Assembly: GCA_012295275.1 (NCBI GenBank)
Contig: CM022665.1
Coordinates: 9,203,476 to 9,267,475, forward strand
DNA length: 64,000 nucleotides
Direction: 5' to 3'
DNA from: Chrysomallon squamiferum
Taxonomy: Eukaryota > Mollusca > Gastropoda > Neomphalida > Peltospiridae
Shown in pieces: positions 13,190-26,321 of the stretch (its first letter is position 1; each line of letters opens with the position of its first letter). Both the position numbers and the translations under genes were made by a program. The notes below the pieces were generated by a model. That model was given only the letters and a program-made list of their open reading frames with translations, ran no database searches and was not told the origin of the DNA.

Positions 13190-13233
13190 GATGGTGATGA
13201 TGATAATATTATTATTATCATCATCACCATCAT
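13188..13233. repeat. Perfect 21-bp inverted repeat (hairpin) between ZNF318 and PNISR
   Basis: The arms 13188-13208 and 13213-13233 are exact reverse complements separated by a TTAT loop. The arms are built of ATG/GAT triplets. It follows an (AAAT)n run and lies between the divergent ZNF318 and PNISR promoters. It probably arose by slippage in a trinucleotide tract. Confidence 0.75.
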
Positions 13234-13733
13234 ACTAATGTTTAAATGTAATTTTTAATATCTGAAATATATAACAATGACTATTGATTAAATCCAATAC
13301 GATTAAAGAACTTTCTAATATTACTAGAATAGGTCTGGAATGTCAACACATACTATTTATAAACTCTATAACAGTTAGTGTTTTATAAAATATATAATAA
13401 TATATAATATTAAGCATAGTGGTAGTAGTAGTTTAAACATAATTATATATTTTCTGGCATTTGTCAATTATGACTTCATGCAGACATGTACTGTACCCAA
13501 GTTAGTTTATATATTATTTTGATAATTTATAATTAAATATTATTTTTGTTAGTTTCATATGCTGTATGTAATACATTTCCAAGTACTTGACCTTCCTTGT
13601 TGACCTTCCTTGGTTACTTAGCTTTTAGGGCCCATAATTATATATGCCACAACGAGAATCTTCAACAAAGTAATTTCATTTAATTTTGAGAAACAATTAA
13701 ATTAATTAATTTTTGGTTCTTAATTATTAGTAA

Positions 13734-13791
<58 letters not shown>

Positions 13792-13859
13792 TTTTATTCT
13801 TCATTTTTTTAAATGGATCCAAAATTAACAGCAATTTTGACATAAAATTAATATGCTTG
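13234..13859. other. Intergenic DNA between divergent ZNF318 and PNISR
   Basis: No gene seen. It includes a (CT)n run at about 13734-13758 running directly into an (AT)n run at about 13759-13789. It separates the ZNF318 promoter patch from the PNISR promoter patch. Confidence 0.5.
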
Positions 13860-13985
13860 TCACGGAATGAGACGAAGAATAAACTTTGACCCGGAAGCAA
13901 AAACTTTGATGAGCCTAAAACTAAGTCCGCCATATTTGTTTGGTGTGGATGTTGCTGAATGACTAATCTGAAGAAGGTTAATTTT
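13860..13985 (+). promoter_or_regulatory. Candidate PNISR promoter and non-coding first exon
   Basis: A CpG-containing patch with a YY1-like element (TCCGCCATATT at 13926-13936, minus-strand sense AATATGGCGGA). A plausible 5' splice donor GAAG|gttaat lies near 13976. The first coding exon at 15218 begins directly at an acceptor, so an upstream untranslated exon is needed and this is the best candidate. Inference only. Confidence 0.4.
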
Positions 13986-14450
13986 ACTCCACACTTTCTT
14001 AAATATTGTTTAAACCTTTATATTGCATTTGTTGTTTGTATTTCGTTTCAATTTAACAATCGTTAATAATTAGTATCTTTTCTTATTATCTGAATTGTTA
14101 ATTTGTTTCATTTTCTTCTTGTTGAAAATTCTGCTTTTTCATAAGATAAAAGGTGTGATTTGTTTCCGCCAGTTTGTACAGATACAGGTATGCTGCCGAT
14201 TTTTTAGCATGTTTATTAGGAGAAAAAACAGTTAAAACTAATAAACTGAAAATTCAATTGCCGCATGGATGACGACACAATACTGAATACGTTTTACGTG
14301 CAACTAGATGATCTATTGAAAGTAGATGGCGGCGATGCTGTTTTAATGTTTAAAATGATTCATTGATTGTCATTAAAAAACACACAAAAAAATGCCCCAA
14401 CATATTAATGTTTGGACTTATCATCATTGTTTTCACAAATCAAAGATCAA

Positions 14451-14484
<34 letters not shown>

Positions 14485-14819
14485 GCTAAACAATTAAAAT
14501 CTTTATTATTTTTGCTGTAGACATTGCTAATGATCAAATGTACATATGACATACTAATTACTATAATATGTATGCAGTGGAGCATTTAGTCTTAATGGCT
14601 TCAGTCGTTACTATAGTTTCAAAGGCCATTACTATCAAGCACATTAAATGATTTTCACTTTACTGTACCAATATTATATAAATTGTTAGTTAATTAATAT
14701 GAGTTGTAATAAAGAAAATAGATATTTGATGTTATAATTTAAAGCACAACAGAACTGAGTGGTAATGCTAGAGAGACAGTTGGTGTACATGACTGTGGTG
14801 ACTATAAAATGAAAATTAT

Positions 14820-14821
<2 letters not shown>

Positions 14822-14850
<29 letters not shown>

Positions 14851-14913
14851 GTTTATTTTTATTAATATTATTTTTAATTATAACTTTAAAAAAAAAAAAA
14901 AAAAAAAAAAAAA
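14822..14913. repeat. Poly-T / poly-A inverted pair in the PNISR 5' intron
   Basis: A run of 28 T (14822-14849) and a run of about 26 A (14888-14913) are separated by 38 bp of AT-rich sequence. They are capable of pairing as a long A-T stem. Another A28 run lies upstream at about 14456-14483. Confidence 0.7.
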
Positions 14914-15218
14914 TTAACTTTTGGTTGTTTTTTTTGTGTGCAAAAACAGTGATAATACGTTTCTATATTAATGTGTTTTACTAATATAATGATTTTACAG
15001 AGCATCCAGCTACACATAAAATGTATGGCAAGATTGTCAGGCACCTCTTGAACCACCAAAAAATATACATTACCTTCTTTTCTAAAGTGTGTTCAGAAAT
15101 AACAAGCTACCAATAGGTTTCTGATAAAAACTAGTTTTGGTATGTAGAAGTAAAATACATTTATCCTGTGATATTAATTACATTTTACCAATATTTTATT
15201 GTGTTTTTTAGTTTCAGT

Positions 15219-18200
15219 ATGTGGGCTACACCTTTTTCAAATGCTGGATGGACATCACTGCAGCAGGTGAATTTTCAAAATGTTCCACATGATCAAGGTA
15301 ATTTCAGTTTGACTTTCATAAGAAGCTCATTTTATTTTATTGAAGATATATCTATGCAGTACTGATAATATAATTTTTTTTATTTTGTCAAATTATAGCT
15401 AATGTTTGTAATGATGACTTTTAATGTTGCATAACCATTTTTAATTTTTAATTAAATGTTTGTTTTTACCAATTTAATCTCAGGAATTCCATGTAGCCAA
15501 GTAATATAATCAAAATGGTTTGTTCATTCTTCTGAAACCTTCAACTATAATATTTAAGATTTGTTACAAGAGTTTTTTGCAGAAGGTTGAAACACCAGTT
15601 TAGTCTGCTTTAGTGGCCGACTCTAAGTTAGCATATTGTTATCTTTTAATTGTTCAGTGTCATGAATTTGTACAGGCTGCAGAAAGTTATGAACATTCAA
15701 AATACTCTTTTTGCTAAAAACATTCAAGTATGGATGTTGTTCATTTATTAAATGCTGGAATATTACCAAGGCTCATAGCATGTCACATATTTGTTTTGGT
15801 ATTTTAATTACACTTAACTAAAAGTTATTTCTGATGAATTTAGTGCATGAAGTTAAAAAAGAGAGAACATTATTTATAAAATTATCTCCTTGTAAAGAAA
15901 TTAAAGTAGTTTTTAGACTGTTAGCAGAAGGTCAATGTTACTGAAAAGTTGTAGTTGATTTAGTATACTAGATTCTTTAAAACATTTTTGGTTATACTTT
16001 GCTAGTTTTATCTATGTTTTATTGTTTGGCAAAAAGGTTGAATAAAGCAGTTCAACTAATATTTTTCACTGTTTGGTATTTAAATGCAGAAATGTCTGGA
16101 TTAATTACCAAAATCATTTATATGCTATGTATTGCTATCAGATATGTAAAAAATAAATAAAGAAAGAAATAATAATAACAAAATGTTCTGTTAGTATGAC
16201 AAAACTTTAAAAATGTGACTTTTAAAGTGATCCAACATTCTCAATTAAAATAACTTAAAATTTATTGTGACAAAAATTATGATGCCATTATATACCATTT
16301 TCATGAGTGTTTGATTAACATGGATCTATCTGTATTTAACTATTTTGAGTTTATTTTAGTAATAAATAACAAAGTGGATATGTCTGAGTCTTAAAACACC
16401 TTTTTTTTTTTTTTATCCATTAACAGTTAAGCTTGTGAGATCCTTATAGTTATACCTGTATATTTGATCTTAACAACTGAAACTTGGTGATTCTTCAAGA
16501 CATTTAGCAATATATTTTTAATTTGTCATTCTTTAACAGAGAAAGAGTCTGCAGAAAAATGATAAAAGTTTACAAACATTTTGTTTTAATGCTTTTAAAT
16601 TTCAAGCTTTATAGAAGTAAATATTTTTAAATGTTCTTTCAAACAGTAAAAAAAAAATAATAAATTAATGTTTGGTAATAAAAGCTTTGAACATTTTTCA
16701 TTTCAACCTATTAATTGTCAGCATCCATATTTTTATGAATGTTTCATTGCAGTTGACTGGGCATCTCTTGCAAAACAATGGATAGCACAGCGTGAAGCTG
16801 TTGGGTTTACACCAGAACAGTCAGTGAATCCACCACCACCACCACCTGAAAATGTCTTGCCACCACCACCACCACCTGCTCAAGAAGGAGACCAAAATGA
16901 AATGGAAATATCTGATGAGGAAAATGGTGTGCATCATGAACATGGTACATATTAATTACAAAAAAAAAATGCATTATGTCTAGTGTATACACATTGTATG
17001 GTCTTTTGTTTATTTTATTTTGTTTAACATGATGCAGAATCATGGTCAGGTAAATTGATTTCAGTGATTATTTTTGGAATAGTAAATTTCTAAAACTGTC
17101 ATTCATGCTCACACATTGGTCATCTGTTTAAAATTAACCCATACCTATATCATGCTCAGAATCATTATACAAAAATGTAATTATTTTGTGAGACTTAATT
17201 TTTCATTGAAATGACCATTCAGTTTGTATTTATTTTAACAATCACTGTTTAGGATTTCGTGGACCACCTCCAGGAGTGAATAACTGGACTTGGAATGAAA
17301 GACCACCATGGGAACCACCTCAGAATAACTGGGGTATTCATCCCCCTATGGGAGATGCTGTAGTAAGTTTTTAAAATACTTCTGTCAAACTGAAATTATA
17401 ATAGGTAATAAATAGGTAAACATTCATAGAAAGTGAATTACACTTTTATCCAGTTAAGCATGAACATGGCAATATATAAAGAATGTTAAATTATAATAAA
17501 CTAACAAATAAAATCAGCTATATTATTATCAGTGGGGGTTTTTCTTTCACATTTTGAATTATATTTATTTATTTATTCTTTAATATTTCATTAAGAATAT
17601 AGTTTTTAATTAAATGCCTAGTTGTCAGTTAATTTTAACACTGTTAACACATGTATATTTTAGAGGCCACCTAATTTTGATTTTAACCAAGGACCAGTGC
17701 CATTTTCAGACAGCTATGATTATAACCATGGATCAGAACCATTCCCATATGATCAGGTACCTATTTTGTTTAGTTTTTTTGTTATTTCTAAGAAAAATTT
17801 TACTTTTAACTATCTTCAGGATGGCTGAAGTCTTACACTTAACAGCCAGTTATAAAGGTTTATGTGGTGTGAAAAGAATTAAAAGAAGAATTAAATCAGT
17901 CTGACTGTAATGTCTGAGTGAAAATAAATTATTAGGTTATAAACTTAGATACTGAAGTTTAATTGACAGCAGTACTCTTCTGATGAATGTGGACTTTTGA
18001 TAATGGCATAGTAATAAATGTCTGATAATAAATATTTATACATTTTAAAACTATTTTTCATTTTTCTTTTAATCAGTCACTTCATATTTTTTTAAGGTTA
18101 TTTATTACTTTTGTATGGCTATGTTACACATGTTGATTCTTTAATATTTAAATAGTTAAAGAATATATATATTTTTTTATGCTGCAAATTACCTTATTTG

Positions 18201-21200
18201 TATTACAGCCAGGAGAACCTCCTCCAGCTGATTTCAATAGTCAGTTTTGGGGAGCACCACCTCCACATGCAGATGCAATCACACCTGTTGGTCGACATCC
18301 AAGACATCAAAGAAGCAGATATCATTCACCACCTCTCCAAGAACTGGATGATTCTGGATTGGGTAGGTCTTTAATAAATAAATAATTATCTGCCACCATC
18401 ATGTTTATTATTTTTGAATTTATCACAAACAATATTTTAATGAAAATAAAATTATTTCACAATTTATGTAAGTAAAATTTGAATGCAAATTCCCTGAATC
18501 TACCATTTTGACACTGGTTATAGTATAGTATTTTATGTGTGTGTTTGAGTAATTATTTAAATTATTTGAAATATTTCTTTGAGTATCTCTGGTGCTTTTC
18601 AAAAATTATTTCTGAAATCACTCTTTTGTTTCTAAAGATTTTAATTTTTTTTATAAATTTACCAGGAAATTAAAAAAGGAATTACAATGGAATGACTTAA
18701 TATTATTTATCATTATTAAGATGCACAAAAGCGAAAACAGCTGCCTGCTTGGATAAGAGAAGGTTTAGAAAAGATGGAAAGAGAAAAACAGAAAAAAGAA
18801 GAAAAGGAACGCCTCAGGCAACAAGGAAGAAGAAGCTCGTCTAAAACGAGAACAAGCTGAGAAAGAAGCTGCCAAAGAAATTTTGAATGAAAAATCTGGA
18901 ACTCCCTTGTTACCAAAGAAGAGCAGATTTGTAAGTCAAGAAAAATTATTGAGTCACTAACATCAAAGTTCATTAAAATCTTTATTCATATTAGGTTATT
19001 AATGTTTAGTTTACATGTTTAATTTATTTGAGAGGATGCTATATTTATATAAGTAACTAACAGCCATAACATTCATTACTAATAGAATACATTGGTTTCA
19101 GTTTTTGCTATTTTTTATTGTTCCTGTGATGAATCTGAATTTTTAAACTCTGTGTTTCACTATTGCAGTGTTTAATTTGATAGCTGTTCTTGCTTTTAGA
19201 AAATAATATCATTAAAAAAATGTATTACATTACCTAACCTGCAAACATTTAAAAAAAATATGGTTTCAGGATTCTGATGATGAAGATGAATCTCCTAACA
19301 GAATAGGATCAGCATTAACAAGCCCTACAAAGATTGAGGTTAAAAAAAGATCACCTTCTCCAGAACAGGAAAAAAGTGAGGAGGAAAAACAAATAGAAAT
19401 GGTATGCTCTAATATTGTATTTTTATTTTATATAGTTATCTTTTCAGAATGTCACAGATACATTTACTGTCATTTGACAGTTTTAATTTTTAATATTACA
19501 TCACATTTAAATTGCATGTAATAAAGACAATTCTTAATGTTTTGTTAGATGAATAAAGTTCGAAAATGGATGATGGAAATACTCCTTGAAGTCACCAATC
19601 AAGAGATAGAACTTGTAGCCAAAGATGTATATTACAAAGCACGAAACCAGGCTGCGAAAGGTAAATTCAGTTTTAAAATAGTTGGAAGACATTTTAAAAA
19701 TGAACTTATAATTTTGTTATTTTGTGTATTTCAGACTTGTAGAAAATACAAAAAGACAGTGAATAAAATTAAATTTAACACACATGATTTGCCTTCGTTT
19801 AGCTTGCAGCAGTTGGGCTTTTATTTTTATTTTGCTTTGTACAATTAAATATTTTATTTTTGGCTGCAACCTATATTATAGATTGCAGCATACATTTACA
19901 TGGTGTACTTTAAAGATCAGTATTTATTAAATATTTTAAATAAATACCAAATAAACAGCTTTTTTATTTACTAGGACTATGAAATGATAATAGTTAATGT
20001 ATAAAATAATTGATTATTTTGGTATTGATTCCAGATAATTGTTCACTGAAATTTTCTTCCAAGATTCGCAATTCTTTATAATTTAAAAAAAAAAAAAAAA
20101 AAACCCACTACCTTAAAGCAAATTATTAGCATTGAGGGATTTCAGAAATTACATTTTTGACCAAGAGTTTGCATGATTAATCAAAATTAAAATACTGAGC
20201 CTCCATCTTTTCTTTGAAGTGTATCAATATATACAAACAATGGCCTGATACATTTTGTGTGTTTCCATGTCATGTTTTTGTTTGTTTCTGTTCCCAATTT
20301 TTGCCAGTAATAAAGTACAGCTAGTATAATTACTGTACTCTTCATGTAATGATGTGGTGTAGAGTATTGGTTAACTGAATTTGTTTCTTATGTTACAAGA
20401 AATGCTGTTAGCTGAGAAGAAAATATACAATGATGACGGTATTAGAGACTATTTTAATATTTGCCCAAACTGATTTTCCAAATAGTAAAACATGAATATT
20501 TACCATAAGAAAGGCATGTGGGTGAGTTGCACAGCATCAAAAAAGAGACCAGTTACATTAATGTTATAAGCCATGAGAGATGAGCATGTTAATTTTCATA
20601 ACAGATAATTTTAAAATTACTGAAAAAATGCAGCACATATTAAATTTGTATTTTTGTTATTTTGTACATAGTCTACTGTTTCCATGTAAAATGGATTAGC
20701 ATGATTGTTCTATCTGAAAATACTTAATAGTTCAGGTATAAATTAAAAATAGCCTTGAACTAAATTTCATTTTAACCAATCAGCTATTCTGTTTTTTCTC
20801 AGAAGATATGAATTCAGCTAATTTGTTCTGTGTATGTATTATTGTCTTGATTACTATACAAACAGAAAAAAATAGTAACTTTTAAATAATCTGTTGATTG
20901 CTGTACTTTGTTATTAATAAAAATTGGTTACCAGAAACAAATAAAACAATTTAAGCACCTGTAAAATGTATATAGGCAGTTCATTCACATTACTTACACT
21001 GATGTCATTAAATCCTTTTGAGCTTAAGGTATGTTAGATTCCTACATTTTTTCATGCAGTGAAAATATATTTTTAATGTAATTACGTCAGCCACCGTGAT
21101 TTTCATTCTGAAAAGAAAAGATTAACACGTAAATATTTTGAAAAGTATAATAATTAATGTTGATCTAAAAGATCATCATCATACTCATATTATAATTGGT

Positions 21201-23628
21201 CTCTAATTCAAAACAACATGGATTAAAAAAAAAAAAAAAAAATCAATTTTATAATACATAATTTAATAATTGTTTTCATAATTATTAGAAAAATCCTTGT
21301 TAATCAAATTTAGTACTATGATCCAGAAATCTGAATATTCCATTTACTGTGTGTTTTTTAGGTTAATTGCACATTTCCATTCAGTATGTCATTGACAGTT
21401 ATTAGCAACAGTGTGAACTAATGATGTACTAATAAAAATACAGGAAGTGTGTCATTTTGACAGATTTTTAATCATTCATAAAAATAAAATTGGTCTCAAT
21501 TAATGTAATCAAGTTTTGATATATTTATTTAATTTAATCAACTTAGCTATATATATCTTTAAAACAGCTTTATTCATTTTCTTATTTGTTAAATTTACTT
21601 TGCATTAAAATATTTTTGTGTGGATGTCATTGTTCAAAAAGATAATATTAACAGGTAAGAAAGATGTTAGAACATAGTAATTTTGTGGATACTTGGATTC
21701 ATTTCTTTATTATTATTTTTACTTTGGAGGTGAATTGTTTTAAAATATGAATACTTTTATAACCTTGGTATCATATGATTTAAATTGTTAATTTAAAAAC
21801 CTTTTGTATTCAGTTCCCAGCAAGAAAAAGGTTATATCATTTCATTGTGGGTAAGGTACAATTGAGATTTCCAGTCTAGAACTGTTCTCAGTTAATTACA
21901 GTGTAGTCTTTTATTTGAAAGATAATTTATTAATAAGGTTCTTTTCAGAAACAGAATATTGCAAAGGCAACTCTGGCCCATTTTTAATCATTGTTATGTG
22001 AAAAAGAACAAATATTATTGATATAAGACTTCCATTTCAGTAGCTTTGGATTGACTGCAGCAGAGATGCTGATTTTTCTCTGTTGATTACAAGTGATCAT
22101 TGTTTGTTTCTTCTGCACTAATCATGTTGTATAATTGTATCAAAGCTCCAGCAAGGCAGCTTGCCAAGTCCTCTGCTTTGGCATCTCTATCAACCCTTGG
22201 TAAGTAAAACTTTGTCATTTATTATCATTGTGGTGGATTGCCATGTTCAGCTGTATTGTTGGCAGTTGATTTATCACTGTTAAGGAGAAACAATCAAGAG
22301 TTTCTTAATGTATAGATTATTATTATTTTTATCTTTGATGAGTAAAAATATTTCTTCTTTGATTATATACTCGATGTAAAACCCTAGCTGTTTAGGTATG
22401 CAGCAAATGCATAAAAGCTGATGTACAAAACCAGGTGAATTTTAAGCTTGATTAATAATCTAGCTGGAAAGTAAAACATAAAAACTGAAAGTGACTCCCT
22501 TTAATGACATTATAATGGAAACCATTCTGAGGCAGATTATGGAACAAGAAACTTCAAGTGCTTTGTATTTTAATAAATAACATTCCTTGTAATGCTTGAT
22601 GTGATATTTTCAGATGCCCTGTTATTTTGTGAAAACTACTCTGGTTTCTTCGTTTAACATGGCAATCCTTCATGGCCAGTTTAAATTTTAAGGCACATTC
22701 AGTATATACATGTTTTAAATCCTCTACTTTTATTATTAATGTTGTGAATTTTCACCACCATTTAGGAGGAAGTTTTAAACGTAAATGAAAAAAGATGAGA
22801 CGTTGAATGGTGTTCAGATCTTTTTTTTTTTTTTTTTTGGTCTTGCAGATCAGATCAAATATCAGTCTGTACTAAATTAAGTTTCATATAAGTTCTAAGT
22901 GACTTGCAGTAAATCATAAAATAATATAAAACAATTATTATTTTTTTCATGTTGTCCATCAGTTCTCTTTATTTTCTGATATTCCTTTGTGTTCCACACA
23001 TTAGTGGAACGTTTTTCTATAAGTAATAAAATATTTTTTTTTAATGAATAAAGATGTAATAGATTCATGACTTCAAACTTGTTGTTTTGGTTTATTTTTC
23101 TTGGTTTTTTTTTTCTTAATTGTAAGTAACCTCATTTAATATTGTAATTCTAGAACTGCACAAAGTGATCATTCATCAAATAAGCCTTTATTCTTATTTT
23201 TATTTTATTTTTTAAAGAGGCAATCGAACAAAAAATCAAATCATGGATTATTAATTTTATGCATAATAAACTGGAACTTGTAAGTGACAGTTTCTCTGAA
23301 TAAAGATAACTATTGTCTAAGGAGGTTTTATCATGTCAGAGTGTTTCTTCAGGACTTGGTTATGAATCTGACAGTGAACGTTCTGGATCCAACAGCGACA
23401 ATGATTCTGATGCAGATCTACAGGAAAGTATACGTCGCAAGAAAGAAGCATTTGAAAGGCAACACAGCAAAATATTTAGTGATGAGGAGGAATACAGTCC
23501 TCAAGGTAAGCATTTGTTTGAAACCATCTGTTCATTAAATTATTAACTTTATTTACATGCTACAGATCAATGTTCAGATTTCTTTTTTTAAATTTGGCCT
23601 TTTCGAGTCTATTTTTTTTATATTTTAT

Positions 23629-23666
<38 letters not shown>

Positions 23667-25411
23667 TTTTTATTTTATTTTTTTAAATGGGATTATGTTT
23701 TCTTGCTTTTTAGCTGAAGCAGAGAAGCAGGCATCTGAATATTCAAAGAATCCTGTTTCTGACAAATATTCGAATCCATTTCATAATAAATATGATAAAA
23801 TCCCTGGGTTAGATATGTTAAGTTCAAAAAAAGAGCATACAGATAAGCATAAAGAAATGGTTACTTCTAAATCTAGGACTAAAAAATCTGGTACTGAAAG
23901 TGATAGTGGGAGTTCTAGTGTAGATTCGTCAAGTAGTTCTAGTGACTCAGAAAGTAGTTCAAGTTCTAGTTCTAGCAATAATTTGGGTTCAGATGATTCT
24001 GATTCTCAGTCAGAAGGGCGGAGAAATTCAGTTTCTAGTAAAAAACAAACTCGTTTAAATGACGAGGAACATGATTCTCAGTCACATAAAATTTCTGAAA
24101 AAAACGTTAAGAGAGAAAAACAGAGAAAAGAGTTAAGGGTGGGTAGTCATAAAGAAAAGCAAAAAGATAGGGAATCACACAGATATGAATTAGAGGAATA
24201 TGGCAAAAGTGATAGGAGAAAAAGTTTTAATAAAGATGCTGATATTGGGTATGTAAAAAGGATTGAAAGTCACAGACGTGGGCATGGAGATAATTATGGG
24301 GAGGATGAATCAAATAATAGTGACTGGAAAGAGAATGATCATTACAAGGATGAAAAGCATCATAGAAGCAGAAGTAGGTCAAAAAATCGTAGTGTGAGAT
24401 CAGGTAGAAGCAAGGAAGAGTATAGGGTAAGAGATAAGTATAAAAGTCGAGAGTCAAAGGATAAATATGACGAATATAAAGATTATAAATACAAAACCAG
24501 AGACTTGTCTAGAGATAGGTATGATGAACATAGGGAATATAAAAGTAAAAAGAGAGACTCATCAAGAGATAGGTATTCAGATTACGATCAGGATGCACCT
24601 AGACGAGAATCAGATCGAAGTAACAACAGCAACAGATCAAAATCTCGAAAGAAGAGGAAACATTCCCGGTCCTCTTCATTAGATTATGATTATGAAAGAC
24701 GGGAAAGACGAGGCCGAGATGATGACAGTTATAAGCACTCCCATAGAGATGAACACAGAGGTGGTAAGAAGTCCAGTCGAAAACACAAGAGTAGATCATA
24801 CTCAAGGTGGGATTCTCTTTTCTCTTTTATATATGAATTTGCAAATTTTCTGACAGATTGGATTTGATACATGAACTGTTTTGCATTTTTGACTTTATTT
24901 ATTTTATTTTATTTCATTTTTTTTTTTTTTTTTTTTTTTTTGTAATGATATGTAGTGCTCTCAAGGAGTAAAATGAAGGTGAGTTAATTGCTCCCAAGAG
25001 TTTGAGCATAGGTGAGTAAAAAGCAAGATTTATTTTTCCTCATATCACCAGTCATTTTATTTCCTTGAGAGCTCTAATAAAGTTTTTATTATATATGTAA
25101 AATTTATAAGTAAATGAAGCAATTTAAAATTTAAAAAATAGCATTTCATTTTTAGAAATCATAATAAAAAATTTAAGATGTCAGGAAATTAAAAATACCT
25201 TACCTTATCTCTTTTTGCTTTTCTTATTGTTTAAGTTTTCAAGATTTATATAAAATTATTTTATTTTAAGTCACTTTTTTTTTTTTTTTTTATTGTTATA
25301 CATGCAAGTTCCATCTCTGTAGATCTAATCTGACAAAATGCTACAAATGCTCATGTAATTTTTTGCAAATGAGGTCATTTTTATTTCAGGTCACCTATAC
25401 GAAGAAGATAG
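15219..25411 (+). CDS. PNISR: PNISR orthologue, SR-rich PNN-interacting protein (12 coding exons)
   Basis: Coding exons: 15219-15297, 16753-16944, 17253-17362, 17664-17756, 18209-18362, 18721-18930, 19270-19401, 19549-19660, 22146-22199, 23353-23505, 23714-24806, 25390-25411. Recognised from VDWASLAKQWIAQREA (human IDWAALAQAWIAQREA), LPAWIREGLEKMEREKQKK, LLEVTNQEIELVAKD, and the 54-bp exon APARQLAKSSALASLSTLG. A long Ser/Arg/Asp-rich tail ends SRKHKSRSYSRSPIRRR. Length of about 800 residues compares with 805 in human. PNISR is a nuclear-speckle protein that binds pinin and is linked to splicing. The exon sum is 2,404 nt, one more than a multiple of three. The extra base is in exon 6, where the frame changes in the Lys/Glu-rich helix near 18811-18840. 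Every other junction is in phase. AATAAA signals lie at 25660 and 25822. PNISR is divergent from ZNF318 and convergent with SCAF. Confidence 0.92.
16753..16944 (+). CDS. PNISR: PNISR exon 2: conserved DWASLAKQWIAQREA block and polyproline
   Basis: Acceptor cattgcag, 192 bp, phase 1 at both ends. It contains the most recognisable PNISR motif at its start, then two PPPPPP runs, then an acidic DEENG segment. Donor gtacat. Confidence 0.9.
18721..18930 (+). CDS. PNISR: PNISR exon 6: conserved helix with a one-base frame break
   Basis: Acceptor taag, then DAQKRKQLPAWIREGLEKME in frame, as in human PNISR (RRTLPAWIREGLEKMEREKQ). From about 18811 this frame runs into Ser/Thr-rich sequence and a TGA. 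The next frame reads on as EEEARLKREQAEKEAAKEIL and ends LLPKKSRF, matching human LPQRSKF before the next exon. One extra base in ggaagaagaagc (about 18824-18835) explains it. Confidence 0.85.
19661..22145 (+). other. Large PNISR intron, no extra gene seen
   Basis: 2.5 kb of AT-rich intron between the exon ending QAAK and the 54-bp exon. It contains poly-A runs at about 20081-20102 and 21226-21242 but nothing recognisable as coding, and no inverted-repeat element on inspection. Confidence 0.5.
22146..22199 (+). CDS. PNISR: PNISR micro-exon APARQLAKSSALASLSTLG
   Basis: A 54-bp exon isolated in a 3.7-kb intronic stretch, flanked by atcaaag and gtaagt and phase 1 at both ends. Its peptide is almost identical to human PNISR APAKQLAQSSALASLTGLG, which fixes the exon despite the weak acceptor tract. 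It lacks a Met and is below any usual open-frame threshold. Confidence 0.9.
23714..24806 (+). CDS. PNISR: PNISR exon 11: Ser/Arg/Asp-rich tail
   Basis: The 1,093-bp main RS-type exon begins AEAEKQASEYSKNPVSDKYS after acceptor tttttag. It carries a poly-Ser tract, many RD/RE/SR repeats, basic clusters, and ends SRKHKSRSYSR. The frame stays open upstream across an AT microsatellite, but that part is intron. The donor AAG|gtggga hands over in phase 2 to the tiny last exon (SPIRRR and stop). Confidence 0.88.
25390..25411 (+). CDS. PNISR: PNISR last coding exon
   Basis: Acceptor ttatttcag, then 22 bp completing an Arg codon and encoding SPIRRR and TAG. Phase 2 in matches exon 11. The RS-rich end agrees with the basic RS-type end of human PNISR. 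An alternative end by reading into intron 11 would add a non-conserved hydrophobic tail, so splicing is preferred. Confidence 0.75.
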
Positions 25412-26213
25412 TGATATTCAAAATGGTGGTTGATAAAACAAGGGAGTCTTCTTCATTAGTTTGGTATTCCATGTGACCCAATCTGCTTGTTTTTATTATA
25501 GTTTGTACATTATATCTTTAACATTTGAAAATTTTGTTAAAAAACTAAATGATAATACAATTTTAACAACTTTTCCACAATGGTATTTAGTAAAGTTTAT
25601 GTAACCAAATTTTAATGTGTGTTTTAGCTGTTTTTGGATATCAACTTATTCTCTGACAGAATAAAAAACTGTACAAAAACAAATCTGATATTATGTTGTA
25701 CTTAAAGCATTATGAAACAAGTCTTTTTGTGTGTGTGTGTGTCAAAGTAAAAGTTTCTTCTTGAAAATATTTGTGATGCCAAAACAACAAGAATAGAAGT
25801 GCATTAAAAATAATAAGTCATAATAAATCTCGAAAAATAAGAAAGCTTTTGTAGTATTTATTTCAGATTACAAAATCACAGAAGAAAATGTTTCATACAA
25901 TGTTTATCATGATTTGGATTACAGGTTAAAGAACACAAACTAATCATTGTAGAACAAAATGGAGAAGTGAAAAGGCAGTATTTATAATTTAAATTATACT
26001 CCCAACATACATGATCTTGTTGAAAATATTTCTTTACATTACATCTGTCTTATGATTCTAGTATAAGAACAAATTTATATGTACAAACAAACCAAAAACG
26101 ACATTTATACAACAAATGTCAGTTTAACATTTACTGCTTTGTAAATCATAACATTATTTTATCTGTAAATACAAATACTCATATTCCATTCTTAAATTTG
26201 GGTTTTTAAAAAA

Positions 26214-26246
<33 letters not shown>

Positions 26247-26290
26247 TACATCTTCAGGTCTAGTCATGTTCTGATTGTCATATTGTACAA

Positions 26291-26321
<31 letters not shown>

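Noticed and set aside
23557-23713. Upstream extension of PNISR exon 11 from a Met near 23557
   Set aside because: The extension is Phe/Tyr/Ile from an AT microsatellite, and the acceptor tttttag at 23711-23713 joins in phase with exon 10.
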